DNA from: Gnetum montanum
Taxonomy: Eukaryota; Streptophyta; Gnetopsida; Gnetales; Gnetaceae
Assembly (NCBI GenBank): GCA_015680685.1
Contig: MNCI01022125.1
Location: 366,793-430,792, forward strand
Reading direction: 5' to 3'
Length of the DNA stretch: 64,000 nucleotides
The notes beneath the pieces are model-generated. The model ran no database searches and was not told the origin of the DNA. It saw only the letters and a list, made by a program, of their open reading frames with translations. Within the stretch, counting starts at the first letter, position 1; every line of letters starts with the position of its first letter. Of the stretch, positions 54,600-64,000 are shown one piece after another. The position numbers were made by a program, and so were the translations under genes.

Positions 54600-57020
54600 N
54601 GTCTTTCTAACTGCTTCTGGGTCATTCCAATCAAGTTCATCTATGTTTGGGGCTCCCTTGATCCAAAGAAAGCCATGGACATGTGGTGATCCCCTATGTT
54701 GCCATTCATATTTTGTCCAGTAATCAACCACATCAAATTCTTGAAATAAAATCATTTCTCGAAATGCCTTATGTCGAAGATGCATAAACTTAGCAACTAT
54801 ATGTGGGTTTTTAATAATATTTTTCATTTTCCACTCTCTTATCTCAGAAACATTTTATGGGGGTTCTGTAGGCATTACCTTCTGTAGATCTGGCCAATAA
54901 AGATCTGCTGCACTCAGAGTAAAAAAAACAGTTGGTGCACCCAACTCATTTATCAAATCAAACAACTATGCTTTGCATTTTCTCCAGTACGAAGGTGTTC
55001 CTCGTATCGTTATTCCAAATCTCATCAAATTATCAACAAAATTATCTGATGGTGCATTTTGTAGTCCTTCACGTAATTTTTGGATTGTTAATGGTGCTTC
55101 TGTAATATTTTTTTTGAACAATACTAATGTTGATTTCAGTGCACAATGTCTCGTTATCATGTTATAAATGTGATACCTGAAAAAAATGAAAATAAAATTC
55201 CTGTGTAATTAGTTCATAAGATGTCAAAAACTTGAATGCTATTTAGCAATGTAAATGTAATTAATTTCTGATACTTGAATCTTTTATGACGTCCAAATCT
55301 GCCATCCTTTTATCGAAGTAGATGTCTAGCATATTCATGTAACATGACATCCTTGGACCTTCTTGTAAGAAAGTCACATTTTCCACGTGGAAACAACGTT
55401 GGACATGACATTGGAAGCATTCCAACTGTGTTGAACTCATTGATGGGTGACTGTGAAAGTGTTGGCCATTGTGCGTAATCTGAACTTTCAACAGTTGGAT
55501 TTTCTAACCAAGCTCTTACCAGATTAAGTTCTTTCCCTAGAAGAACTGGACGTGATGTTACTGATGATATGTGTCTAATAATATTTTTCTTCTTTAAATC
55601 AACCAAAGGACCATCAAACTGTAATCTCATCTCATCATCCTCCTCAGACAATCTAATATAACGAATCCTTTCAAAAACATTAACATCTCCTGTATCACTG
55701 ACATCATCCAAAGCATGCTCATCTATTTCTACATCCTGATAGAAAGGATCATTCTGTTTCTTATACAATAAGGCAGCATACACACGCTTTTTATTTACAA
55801 CAAAGTTATAGGTTGTTCCAATTTGATCAACCCGTCTTAGTATCAGCATTGGAATTTCATGAATCCTCAAAGGTAGCCTAGTTGCAATGTCAGATACATC
55901 TTGCATAAAACTGATGGTATGTCCTTTATATTGTAATTGACCTCCAATAGCATGTGTAACTTGTAAAATAGGATTAATTCGTGATATAAGCATTTCTTCA
56001 ACTTCTGATAGTTCTGATAAGATTATTGGCTGGGGTTCTGGATCCATATCATTATCAACAGAAAAACGCTTAATCTCTTCACCATTGTGATTCAAGATCC
56101 CCATTACTTTTTCATTTGCACACCTTGCACATGTTGGACCAAATCTTTGTATAGGTTTCATTAACATACTCAAAAAACTTTCATTGCAAATACTACATGA
56201 TCGGGAACACTAAACTTATCAACCTCGCTTGAAAATCTTGTTATTGCATGCATGATTTCTGTATTTGACTTATGAAGATTTGGATAAGATATCTGATTGT
56301 TCGTATGTTCAGAAGATATTTGTTGATGTTCCATTCGCAATCTTGGTTGACCTTGTTCCTGACCAAGTCTTGCAACTAAATCTAACATTTCTGCCACTTT
56401 TGCTTGTTTTTTTCGTTGTCTAAAATGCTCTTGTCTTTCACGCCCTTGTGCACGTCTTCGTTCTATAGTAACAATCTCTATAGGATTTATAAGTAATTCA
56501 TCTTCGACCATCAAATCAACATGACCTCATCCACGACCACGACCACGACCACGTCCTATATCTGAAATAACTTCTTGATGCAATCGAGGCTGATGAACAT
56601 TTTCATCATTAAGAATGACTGCTAAGTGATTTTCATGTTCATCTATGCGTTCTCGTCCTTGTCCACGCCCACGTCCACGACCTCTTCCTTGTCCTTGTCT
56701 GTGATCCCTTCCATTCTATGAAATATTATTATACAAAGTGACCTAATATGTTTAGCTTTATTAAATCAGACATTAAATGAATTTCATCTAAAACAAAAAT
56801 AAAATTTCATCTACAAACCTCACTTCCTTCCACCTATTGTTGCTGCATTTCTGCTCGACGCGTTCTTTAATGTAAGCAATGTTGTTCCATTCTTTGCAAC
56901 TCCAAAGGATCTCCCTGTTCCCGAGCTTCTCTTCTTCGATCTCTGAGACGTTGTTGTCTCGCTCAATTTAACTCATGCACTCTATCACCTGCAGGATCTG
57001 TATTTACAGGAATGAGAATC

Positions 57021-57320
57021 CTTATATAGTATTATGGGTTGTATTAAATTTTAAATAAAACCCAAATATAAAAATAAAAAATTAATTATTTTTTTAAAGA
57101 AACCTAAGGCACCCAATATGTTTTTAAATATAACCCAAACCTAAAAATAAAAATTAGTTTAAAAAAAAAACTTATATAGTATTATGGGTTGTATTAAATT
57201 TTAAATAAAACCCATATCTAAAAATAAAAAATTACTTATTTTTTTAAAAAAACCCAAGGCACCCAATATGTTTTAAAATATAACCCAAACCTATAAATAA
57301 AAATTATTTGTTTTTCTAGA
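57021..57320. repeat. Tandem duplication, 150-bp unit
   Basis: Two AT-rich copies starting CTTATATAGTATTATGGGTT at 57021 and 57171, differing at a few sites. Upstream of the Helitron gene. Confidence 0.85.
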
Positions 57321-57424
57321 ATTATTTGGGAAACAGAATTAGCAAGTTTCGTACCCATTGCCGATTTACCATGCTTCAGTAGGCGCTCCCGAATCCAACA
57401 ATCCAATGCAAACTGTTCATCCAA

Positions 57425-58402
57425 TGAGGCGTATTTATGGTTTTTAATGAAAGCAACCTTTGGAACGAGGACGCAACCTTTCTAAACGTATTAAGCAACC
57501 TTTCTAAATGTATGTTTGTTTTGCAACAGACGTAATCTTTCATAACACGACATAACCTTTCATAAAAAAAATAATGATTTTCAAACTGAATTTTCTTGTG
57601 ATTAAAAATGTTGCAGACTTATATACATCATGTATACATCGTGCACAGTATTTGATAAAATAATTGATATAACAAAAAAGTCATGTATACAGAAAATGTA
57701 TACATGAAACCCACTCTCAAACAATGCTTCTGCTTCAAATCAAATGGTCTAAAATCCTCTCCGCAAAACAAAGAAACAAAGTATTCACGTGAAATCAAAT
57801 GGTAGAGCTTCAAGTTGCAGAGGATTATTATTGCAGAAATGCTCGTAACCAAATCAAAAATTCATAACACGCACTCGGCCCGCAACCAAAATGGATAGAA
57901 AATTGGATGCCGCAGCGGGCAGCCAGCAGGATAAATAGATAGCAGAGAATTAAATAGACAGCAGAGAAGCCATGACGGTCAAACAAATCCCGTGACTTGT
58001 TCACACATTGCACCCAGACTTTTCCCTCACACATTGCAGCCACGTTAGACATAAGAAATTGCCTCTCAGCGGCAGGTTTGATACCGTGAGCGCTAGGATA
58101 TGATACCTATGAAAGCTAGTGAAGGGTGATGAAAGAGTAGGCTACGTGTATGGAACCCACCGAAAAAAGCTAGCGGTAGAAAGAGTCGGGAACGCCTGCC
58201 ACATACACTTCCTACCCGGAATCGGACAACAACGCAGTTTCTGGAAAAGAGCGTTAAAATCGTTGGTGGGCAGATGGTTGAAAAAAAAGTGCAACTTCCC
58301 TTGATCGCCTAAAATATTTGATAGTATGAAGTGTAAAAGGGCCACCGAATTTGGGTCGTGGGCACAGCCATAATCAGCGATACACAGTGGCCCATTTTTC
58401 AG
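57425..58402. other. Unassigned sequence
   Basis: No gene recognised. Short repeats of GCAACCTTT (57457-57500) and CATAACCTTTCATAA (57540-57566). A small open stretch starting MDEQFALDCWIRERLLKHGK just to its left (57424 to about 57330, minus) could be a 5' exon of the Helitron gene, unproven. Confidence 0.4.
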
Positions 58403-58965
58403 TACCGAAATCTGGCTCAGTGCTCCTACAAAACTATGCTGCAGTTGCCGGAAAAAGAAGAACTGTGGCCCTGAGTTGTTGGAATATCATAAATCAGCAT
58501 CTGTTCCAGCGCCCATGTACAGCACGCTCTCCATGCTCTATACATACACGTACAGCATGCTCTCCATGCTCTGTACGCCATGTTTGTTGCCATTGTTGTT
58601 GGATTCGGTGTGGCTCATTTTGTATAGAACAACTGCATCATTATGATCCCAGAACTCCTTTAGAAAAATGGAATCCTTTCAGAGTTTTTAGATACTGAAA
58701 ACAATGTAATAAATATAACCATGAAATCAAACAAAAGAGCTTATATTTATGATTCAAAACTAAACTTTACCACCACGCACTTGTCTGACGTCAACGTTGT
58801 GCACAAAGTTGTATTACCGAAATGGCCTGTTTGGAATTTTAATTACACGTCAGCGTTATTCACAAAGTTGCATCAGCGTTATTCACAAAGTTGCATTACC
58901 GAAACAGCCTATCTGGAATTTTACACGTCAGCGTTATTCACAAAGTTGCGTTATAAAAATGAGCC
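58403..58965. repeat. Right copy of a duplicated block (mate at 51165-51650)
   Basis: Same order of segments as the left copy, with an extra partial minisatellite unit (58853-58905) and an added CGTACAGCATGCTCTCCATG repeat (58549-58570). Confidence 0.85.
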
Positions 58966-59035
58966 GTGGGAAAATCAACGTTGGTCAGCGTTACGCACAA
59001 AAAAATAGATTTGACTGGTAATGGCCTATCCAGAT

Positions 59036-59863
59036 AATGCAACAAACATTAGACCCGTAAGTTCTCTTGTGTAACGGTTTTGCGGGCTATAAGTAGAATT
59101 TAATTATTTTTTTAAATTTTTTAAGTTATCATCACTATTTGCATTCCAAATAATATATACCAGTAAACATAAATTGGTTAAAATAAAAGTTTATATCTTT
59201 GGTATATGTTGATGAAGAAATACATTGCACAATTATTGCAACAAACAGTATAGGGCTACATAATAGGATTGAGCAAAAGGCAAAATACAATGATAAGTGT
59301 GAACTTAATATACCTAATCCTCTAATTGAGCAAAATGAACTTCCTGTGCAATTCTACTTGGAAATGTTTAGCATCTGAAATTTTTCTATATCTTTGCACA
59401 TGAAAAAGAGGTTGAATCTTTAAAGAATCAATGGTCTTAATTTTAAATAATGCAACAAACGTTGGACCCGTAAGTTCTCTTGTGGAGTGGTTTTGCGGGC
59501 TATGAGTAGAATTTAATTATTTTCTTATTTTTTAAGTTATCACCACTATTTGCATTTCAAATAATATATATTGGTAAACATAAATTAGTTAAAATAAAAG
59601 TTTATATATTTCGTATATGTTGATGAAGGAATACATTGCACAATTATTGCAACAAACATTATAGAGTTGTATAATAGGATTGAGCAAAAGGAAAATTATT
59701 ATAATAAGTGTGAACTCAATATGCCTAATTCTCCAACTAAGCAAAACAAACTTCATGTGCAATTCTACTTTGAAGATGTTTAGCATTTGAAATCTTTCTG
59801 TATCTTTGCACATGAAAAGGAGGATGAATCTTTAAATAATCAATGGTCTTGACTCCAGATAAT
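59036..59863 (-). repeat. Tandem duplication (about 412 bp) of a Helitron helicase 3' end
   Basis: Copies at 59036-59447 and 59448-59863 share GACCCGTAAGTTCTCTTGTG, TTTTGCGGGCTAT, GGATTGAGCAAAAGG and the helicase tail (LKIHPPFHVQRYRKI in the second). The left boundary of each copy falls in the helicase segment RELTGLMFVALSG. Confidence 0.85.
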
Positions 59864-60185
59864 GCAAAAAATATTAAACCCATAACTTCTCTTGAACCAA
59901 TGTGAATAGTAGCCTTATCTAGTGTCATTCCTTGAGATTTATGAATAGTCATGGCCCATGCCAACCGTAATGGTGACTGACGAGATGCTCCTTGGACCAT
60001 AGGTACAACTGGCACATGATGAAGATTACCATTATCAAAGACACATTTGATGTAGAAGTTAAAATCAACAATAACGTATAATGGTAATGCAGGTGGCTAT
60101 TTACCTTAAGGATACATAATACTGTGAATCATGTCAAGTGCACCATTCACCAATGCTTCAGGTCAAAGGTTAACTATAAGCATTA
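59737..60185 (-). pseudogene. Helitron helicase C-terminal fragment
   Basis: Reads ALVNGALDMI, then PALPLYVIVDFNFYIKCVFD, RLAWAMTIHKSQGMTLDKAT and GSREVMGLIFFALSGVKTID to a stop at 59737. It corresponds to the last 140 or so residues of the Rep/helicase. The KSQGMTLDKA segment is better preserved than in the main gene at 52077, so it belongs to a different copy. One TAA and other changes lie upstream. Confidence 0.85.
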
Positions 60186-60476
60186 CCCTTACACCTTCAC
60201 ATATAAGTAGAGATTGCATTACTTGTTGCAGTAGATAGTTGTTGCACTACTTTTTGCAGTAGATGGTTGTTGTTGCTGATCTTGAAGAAAGTGTTCTTCA
60301 CCTTCTCTATTAGGACTAATAGCAATAAAATCCATGTTTCTAAAAATGCATGAATTCCAATATTGCACCTCTTAATCTTGTAACACAATGCCTAAGTTCA
60401 ATATCTTTAAATACTACATCACATCGTAACTGTCATCACCTTAACCATTGCCATGATCGTAACTGTCACTATACCC
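60186..60476. other. Unassigned sequence
   Basis: No gene seen; contains a short duplication of TTGTTGCACTACTTTTTGCAGTAGAT-like sequence (60217-60268). Confidence 0.4.
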
Positions 60477-60600
60477 ATAATCGTCATCATTTATAATAAT
60501 AATAAATATTCATTATTACTGTAATCGTAACCATCGCCATTTATAATAATAATAAATATTCAATATTACCCAATGTTTGTAATAATAAATATTCATTATT
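60477..60600. repeat. Degenerate AT-rich tandem repeat
   Basis: Three or so copies of TAATAATAAATATTCA with intervening ATCGTAACCATCGCC. Confidence 0.75.
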
Positions 60601-60622
60601 ATCCACGTCGGGCCCTACACAG

Positions 60623-60873
60623 GAGGAAATATGAAGAGATGAATGGGAAGCCCAAAGGTTAGGGGGTGTTAATTAAATAGAGATTTGACTCCCCTGTAGT
60701 GACTCTTTAGTTCCCTTGCATGTGGTGCATGCATATGAGGGAATACAAAGAGACAAATGGGAAGCTCAGGGATTAGGGGGCATTAATCGAGTAGAGATTC
60801 AACTCCCCTGCACTAATTCTTTAGCTCCCATGCATGTGGCGCATGCACGTGAGGGAACACAAAGAGATCAAAC
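60623..60873. repeat. Tandem repeat, 114-bp unit, 2.2 copies
   Basis: Units start GAGGAAATATGAAGAGA (60623), GAGGGAATACAAAGAGA (60737) and GAGGGAACACAAAGAGA (60851). Each holds CTCCCCTG and GTGGYGCATGCA. Confidence 0.9.
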
Positions 60874-61147
60874 TAAATTGGCACTGCAACATATATTTGT
60901 AATGCATATTCGTTCATGAAGATATAAAAAATCACGTTACAAATGCATAAATAATGTTATTATTATATCACGAGCTTTTGTATATTGACATTATTGTTAC
61001 AATGGACAAGATATGAATGATGGTAAAGCTTTGAAGCTAGCGTCATCGAAGTTGGTTTGGTTGAGTTGCAGACGAAGATGGAGACAAAATGGAAATGGAA
61101 TTCTATTCCCATTTTGTATTTGGTTGCGTTTGGCCTTTTTATGTGTG

Positions 61148-61240
61148 CAGCAGGAATATGAAAAGTTATGGCTCTTTGGTTCACATTTTGTGCAACAGGA
61201 ATACAAAAAGGTGTGGCTCTTCGGTTCATGTTTTTTCCCA
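61148..61240. repeat. Tandem repeat, 45-bp unit, two copies
   Basis: CAGCAGGAATATGAAAAG (61148) and CAACAGGAATACAAAAAG (61193), each followed by TGGCTCTTYGGTTCA. Confidence 0.8.
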
Positions 61241-61487
61241 TTTCATGGGATCTTACGTGGTGCATGATGTGGAGGGTGAAAAATGCACTCCCCCCTCCCC
61301 CCCTATCATGCGAGACGAGTTGGCCTCTCGACCAAAACTAACAATGACCCAATTTTCATGTCAAATTTTATAAAAGCAGTTATTTTCGAAATCCACATAG
61401 CCTGGTCACCTAGAAATGGTAAAGTAAATGCATAAGTGAATAAGTATAGGCTAAGGCTAAATAACGCAGCCCAGTTCTATAATATAC

Positions 61488-61562
61488 CTCAAAGTCAGGC
61501 TCATTTACAGGTGCCAGCCAGTAAGAATCTTCATCATCTAGAGTTTCCGTTGTTGTTGCCAT
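61488..61562 (-). other. Possible first exon of an unknown gene
   Basis: The minus strand has an ATG at 61562 opening 25 codons (starts MATTTETLDDEDSYWLAPV) and ends with GAG before GTATAT, a possible donor site. It is acidic and not recognised. No further exon was found to its left in the window. It could be chance. Confidence 0.2.
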
Positions 61563-61821
61563 GTCTCTGGAGACACAGAGCCTACAATCCTAGCAAGGCT
61601 TCCTTTGATGACTCCATTGATACCCTTCACACATGGAACAAACATGAAGAAGAATGATGAAACCCATACCTGATGAGGATGATTTCATAGACAGCTGCAA
61701 GCGATAGCCATACTTGAGGTTCCTTTATCTTTGTTACACATTTTGAAAATGCCTAAAATAGGTAACCTTACCATTTACCATTTTGTTAAGAAACTGACTA
61801 TGACCATGCTCTATTCTTTAG

Positions 61822-62151
61822 TGTTGGAGTCATGTAGTGACTAATCCAAATTCTATTTCTGGTTTTCTACCATTACAGAAGTTGAAGGGTCAGCTGCCAT
61901 TACAGATAGTTTCTTGATGCATATTTATGTTACAAAAGTTGAAAAATTAGTTGTTTCTGTTATGGACAGTTTCTTGATGCATATTTATGTAACATTACTT
62001 TCTTGTGAGTGTAATTTGTAAAATATATAATGAAACTTTAGTGTGGCCGTGAATAAGCTCTGATCTTGCTGAACCATGAAAATTGTGTGTGTTCTATGTG
62101 TGCTTGTTTTTTTCTATTCTTGCTTTTTTTTTCTTGATTCATTTCCTAACA
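61822..62151 (+). repeat. 5' LTR of a Ty1/copia element
   Basis: 330 bp, TGTTGGAGTC to TTCCTAACA. It includes a direct duplication of TTTCTTGATGCATATTTATG (61909-61928 and 61970-61989). The 3' LTR is off-window. Confidence 0.75.
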
Positions 62152-62154
62152 AAC

Positions 62155-62166
62155 TAGTATTAAAGC
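62155..62166 (+). promoter_or_regulatory. Primer-binding site of the copia element
   Basis: TAGTATTAAAGC, matching the initiator-tRNA-Met complement TGGTATCAGAGC with three changes, all C-to-T or G-to-A. Confidence 0.65.
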
Positions 62167-62184
62167 AAGGTTTGCAAAGGATCA

Positions 62185-64000
62185 ATGGGAGTGATGGCAT
62201 CTAATGACGGAAAAGTCAAGATTGACAAGTTTGATAAGACAGACTTTGAGTTATGGAAGATGCACACAAAAGATTATTTGTATTAGAAGAAGTTGCATGA
62301 ACTAGTGTTGGGGAAGAAGCCATATCATATGAGCAAAGAGGATTGGGAAGTGTTGTATCACCAAGCTCTTGGGATGATTCATTTAACGTTATCATGGAAC
62401 ATTGCATTCCATATCGTCAATGAAAAAACTACTCAGGGTTTGATGAGGGCCTTATTAGATATGTACAAAAAGCTATCTACCTCGAACATAGTATATTGGA
62501 TGTGTTGATTATTCAATCTAAGGATTTCTAAAGGTGCATCGATTACAGATCACATCAATGAGTTCAATGTGATCATGAGTCATTTGAGTTTTGTGGAAAT
62601 TGACTTTGATGATGAGAGCAAAGTGTTGATCTTGTTATCATCACTACTTGATAACTAGTCTGCAACGATGACTACAGTTAGCAATTTATCAAGATATGAA
62701 AAACTAAAGTTGTCTAGAGTTCGAGATCTAATTCTTAGTAAAGAGATATGCAGAAGAGAGTCAAGTGAATCTTCGAGTTCTACCTTGAGTAATGAAGGCA
62801 AAGGTACAAGTCTTCAGCAAGGATAGAATCAAGGCCATGGAAAACCAAAGTCCAAGGGAAGAAGTCAATCCAAGGGTCACAAGAATATCACCTGTTGGAA
62901 TTGTAATCAGAAAGGCCACTTCAGAAAACAATGCATGTCACCAAAGAAAGAATAAAAATTAGCATAATGATTCAGCGAATGCAACTAGTGAAGAAATTGT
63001 TCATGTCCTAGTTTGTTGTGTGGATAGTGATATTGAATCTTGGATTTTTGATTTAGGTGCATCGTTTCACTCTACTATTTCTAAAGAACTATTTAATAAC
63101 TATGTTGCTGGAAATTTTGGAAAGGTTTATCTTGTAGATGAGCCATTGAACATTGTGGGAAAAGGTGATGTTTATATAAAGATTGTCCATAGGAAGCAAT
63201 TGAAGTTATAGAATGTTAGACATGTCCCAGGTTTAAAGAAAAAACCTTATTTCTATGGGTCAAATAAATTCTGAAGGGTATAGTATAGTATTTGGAGGTG
63301 GATCCTCAAAAATAATTAAAGGAAATCTAATCATTTCTTGAGGAAATAAAGTGGGAACATTGTACACCACTTCAAAAATAAGAGACACAGTGTCAATGGT
63401 TGATTCAAAATCAATGTCAACATTGTGGCATCAGAGGTTGGGTCACATGGGTGAAAAAAAAATAAAGTTGTTCGCCTCACAGGGAAGATTACTGAACTTG
63501 AAGTCTATTGATGTTGGTTTATGTAAAAGATATGTTTATGGAAAGCAAAAAAGAGTCAGTTTCTCAAAAGTTGGAAGAACATCAAAGACCAAGAAGTTGG
63601 AATTGGTACATACAGATGTATGGGGACCAATCCTAGTGAGTTCCCTTAGTGGCTCATGCTATTATGTCACATTTATTGACAATTCCACTAAAAAGGTATG
63701 GGTTTATTTTCTTAAAAATAAATCTAATGTGTTTTCTACATTTAAAAGGTGGAAGGCAAAAATGGAGAACCAAACTAGTTTTAAAGTCAAGTGTTTGAGG
63801 TCCAATAATGGAGGGGAGTATGTAGTCTAGAGTTCAAGGCTTTCTATTTTGAGAATGAGATCAAAATGATTAAGATGGTTCCTAGAACACTAGAGCAAAT
63901 TGGTGTTGTTAAGAGAATGAATAGGACCTTGAATGAGAGAGTTAGAAGCATGAGGATATCTTTTGGACTACCAAAGATGTTTTGGATAGATGCAATCAAG
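62185..64000 (+). pseudogene. Ty1/copia gag-pol, 5' part
   Basis: Starts MGVMASNDGKVKIDKFD at 62185. The gag domain (UBN2-like; FELWKMHTKDYLY, ISKGASITDHINEFN) is followed by the zinc knuckle CWNCNQKGHFRKQC (62890-62931). The protease has WIFDLGASFH (63041-63070), where the usual DSGA is DLGA. The integrase pre-domain follows (TLWHQRLGHMGEKKIKLF), then core LVHTDVWGP, FIDNSTKKVWVYFLKNK, LRSNNGGEYV and, in a shifted frame, LEQIGVVKRMNRTLNERV. Lesions: TAG in gag near 62284, several others near 62505, 62656 and 62825, a cluster of stops and frameshifts 63210-63350, and a stop with frame change near 63827. RT and RNase H lie beyond the window. The element is inactive. Confidence 0.88.

Larger units (their letters stand above)
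52077..56997 (-). pseudogene. Helitron Rep/helicase gene (decayed, at least two introns)
   Basis: Replication protein of a rolling-circle transposon: HUH nuclease plus Pif1-type helicase. Minus-strand order: Arg-rich N-terminus (exon from 56997, RDRRREAREQGDPLELQ), intron 56818-56717, Gly-Arg repeats (56700-56525), Arg-rich helix ERRRAQGRERQEHFRQRKKQ, zinc finger CSICNESF...CARC (about 56200-56110), Helitron N domain (GMLPMSCPTLFPRGKCDFL; SYWRKCKA, stop, LFDLINELGAPT), HUH motif EWQHRGSPHVHGFLWI (about 54700-54650), second nuclease motif VIKYIAKYAAKSEKK (about 54000-53960), then helicase Walker A IIQGTTDTGKSYLIDT and Walker B IIIDEMSFIGGKLL (53001-52690). The C-terminal AWxLTIHKSQ-like segment reads ALTIHKSQEITLEKACID, ending at 52077. 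Lesions: several stops, frameshift near 56200, loss of mid-helicase at the N (52515), and the misassembly at 54394-54599. The upstream start is unknown. Confidence 0.85.

Noticed and set aside
61013-61373. Overlapping frames of 84 to 100 codons on both strands
   Set aside because: They arise from a 45-bp tandem repeat and C-rich runs, with no recognisable domain.

Overview
The window is retrotransposon-dominated DNA from a land plant nuclear genome, most likely a seed plant with a large genome; the species cannot be named from the sequence. Evidence: Athila-type and Tat/Ogre-type Ty3 elements, a Ty1/copia element, a Helitron, a plant NPF/PTR transporter gene with introns, and a decay pattern (CAG to TAG, CGA to TGA, primer-binding sites eroded only by C-to-T or G-to-A) expected of CG/CHG-methylated plant heterochromatin.

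Positions 1-45246 form one nest of seven LTR retrotransposons, which I letter A-G. Element B (Athila-like, + strand) is the oldest host; its parts lie at 15087-16984, 23871-28104, 38010-38750 and 44101-45246. Inserted in B are A (16985-23870, +, in gag), C (28105-38009, -, in the 3' ORF), D (38751-44100, +, near the end of the 3' ORF) and E (-, in the 5' LTR, visible 13429-15086). E is interrupted in gag by F (+, visible 6218-13428), and F is interrupted at the start of its integrase by G (Tat/Ogre-like, -, visible 1-6217). A and D have perfect 5-bp target duplications, C has a recognisable decayed one, and B's reading frame resumes on the far side of A and C.

The Athila-like family has LTRs starting TGATGA and ending TCATCA, a tRNA-Asp-type primer-binding site, gag, a protease with a DLGS active site, RT/RNase H and integrase (C and F), a long conserved non-coding spacer, and a 3' ORF starting MAPK with a long coiled coil. 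No visible copy carries everything: A lacks RT to integrase and apparently the 3' ORF, B and D lack all pol, and C lacks the 3' ORF.

Positions 45247-61821 hold a low-copy region with many DNA transposons: a foldback-like element carrying a helicase fragment, a palindromic MITE, a possible SINE, a lesion-bearing NPF/PTR transporter gene (48413-50612, -), a long decayed Helitron Rep/helicase gene (about 52077-56997, -), fragments of helicase tails, a duplicated block either side of the Helitron, and several tandem repeats. Positions 61822-64000 are the 5' end of a Ty1/copia element.

Assembly defects: two N runs (22689-23368, 39184-40099) and four single Ns. Two single-N pairs bracket short segments placed in reverse orientation (9871-9967 and 54394-54599). 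The single N at 52515 marks a place where the middle of the helicase is missing.
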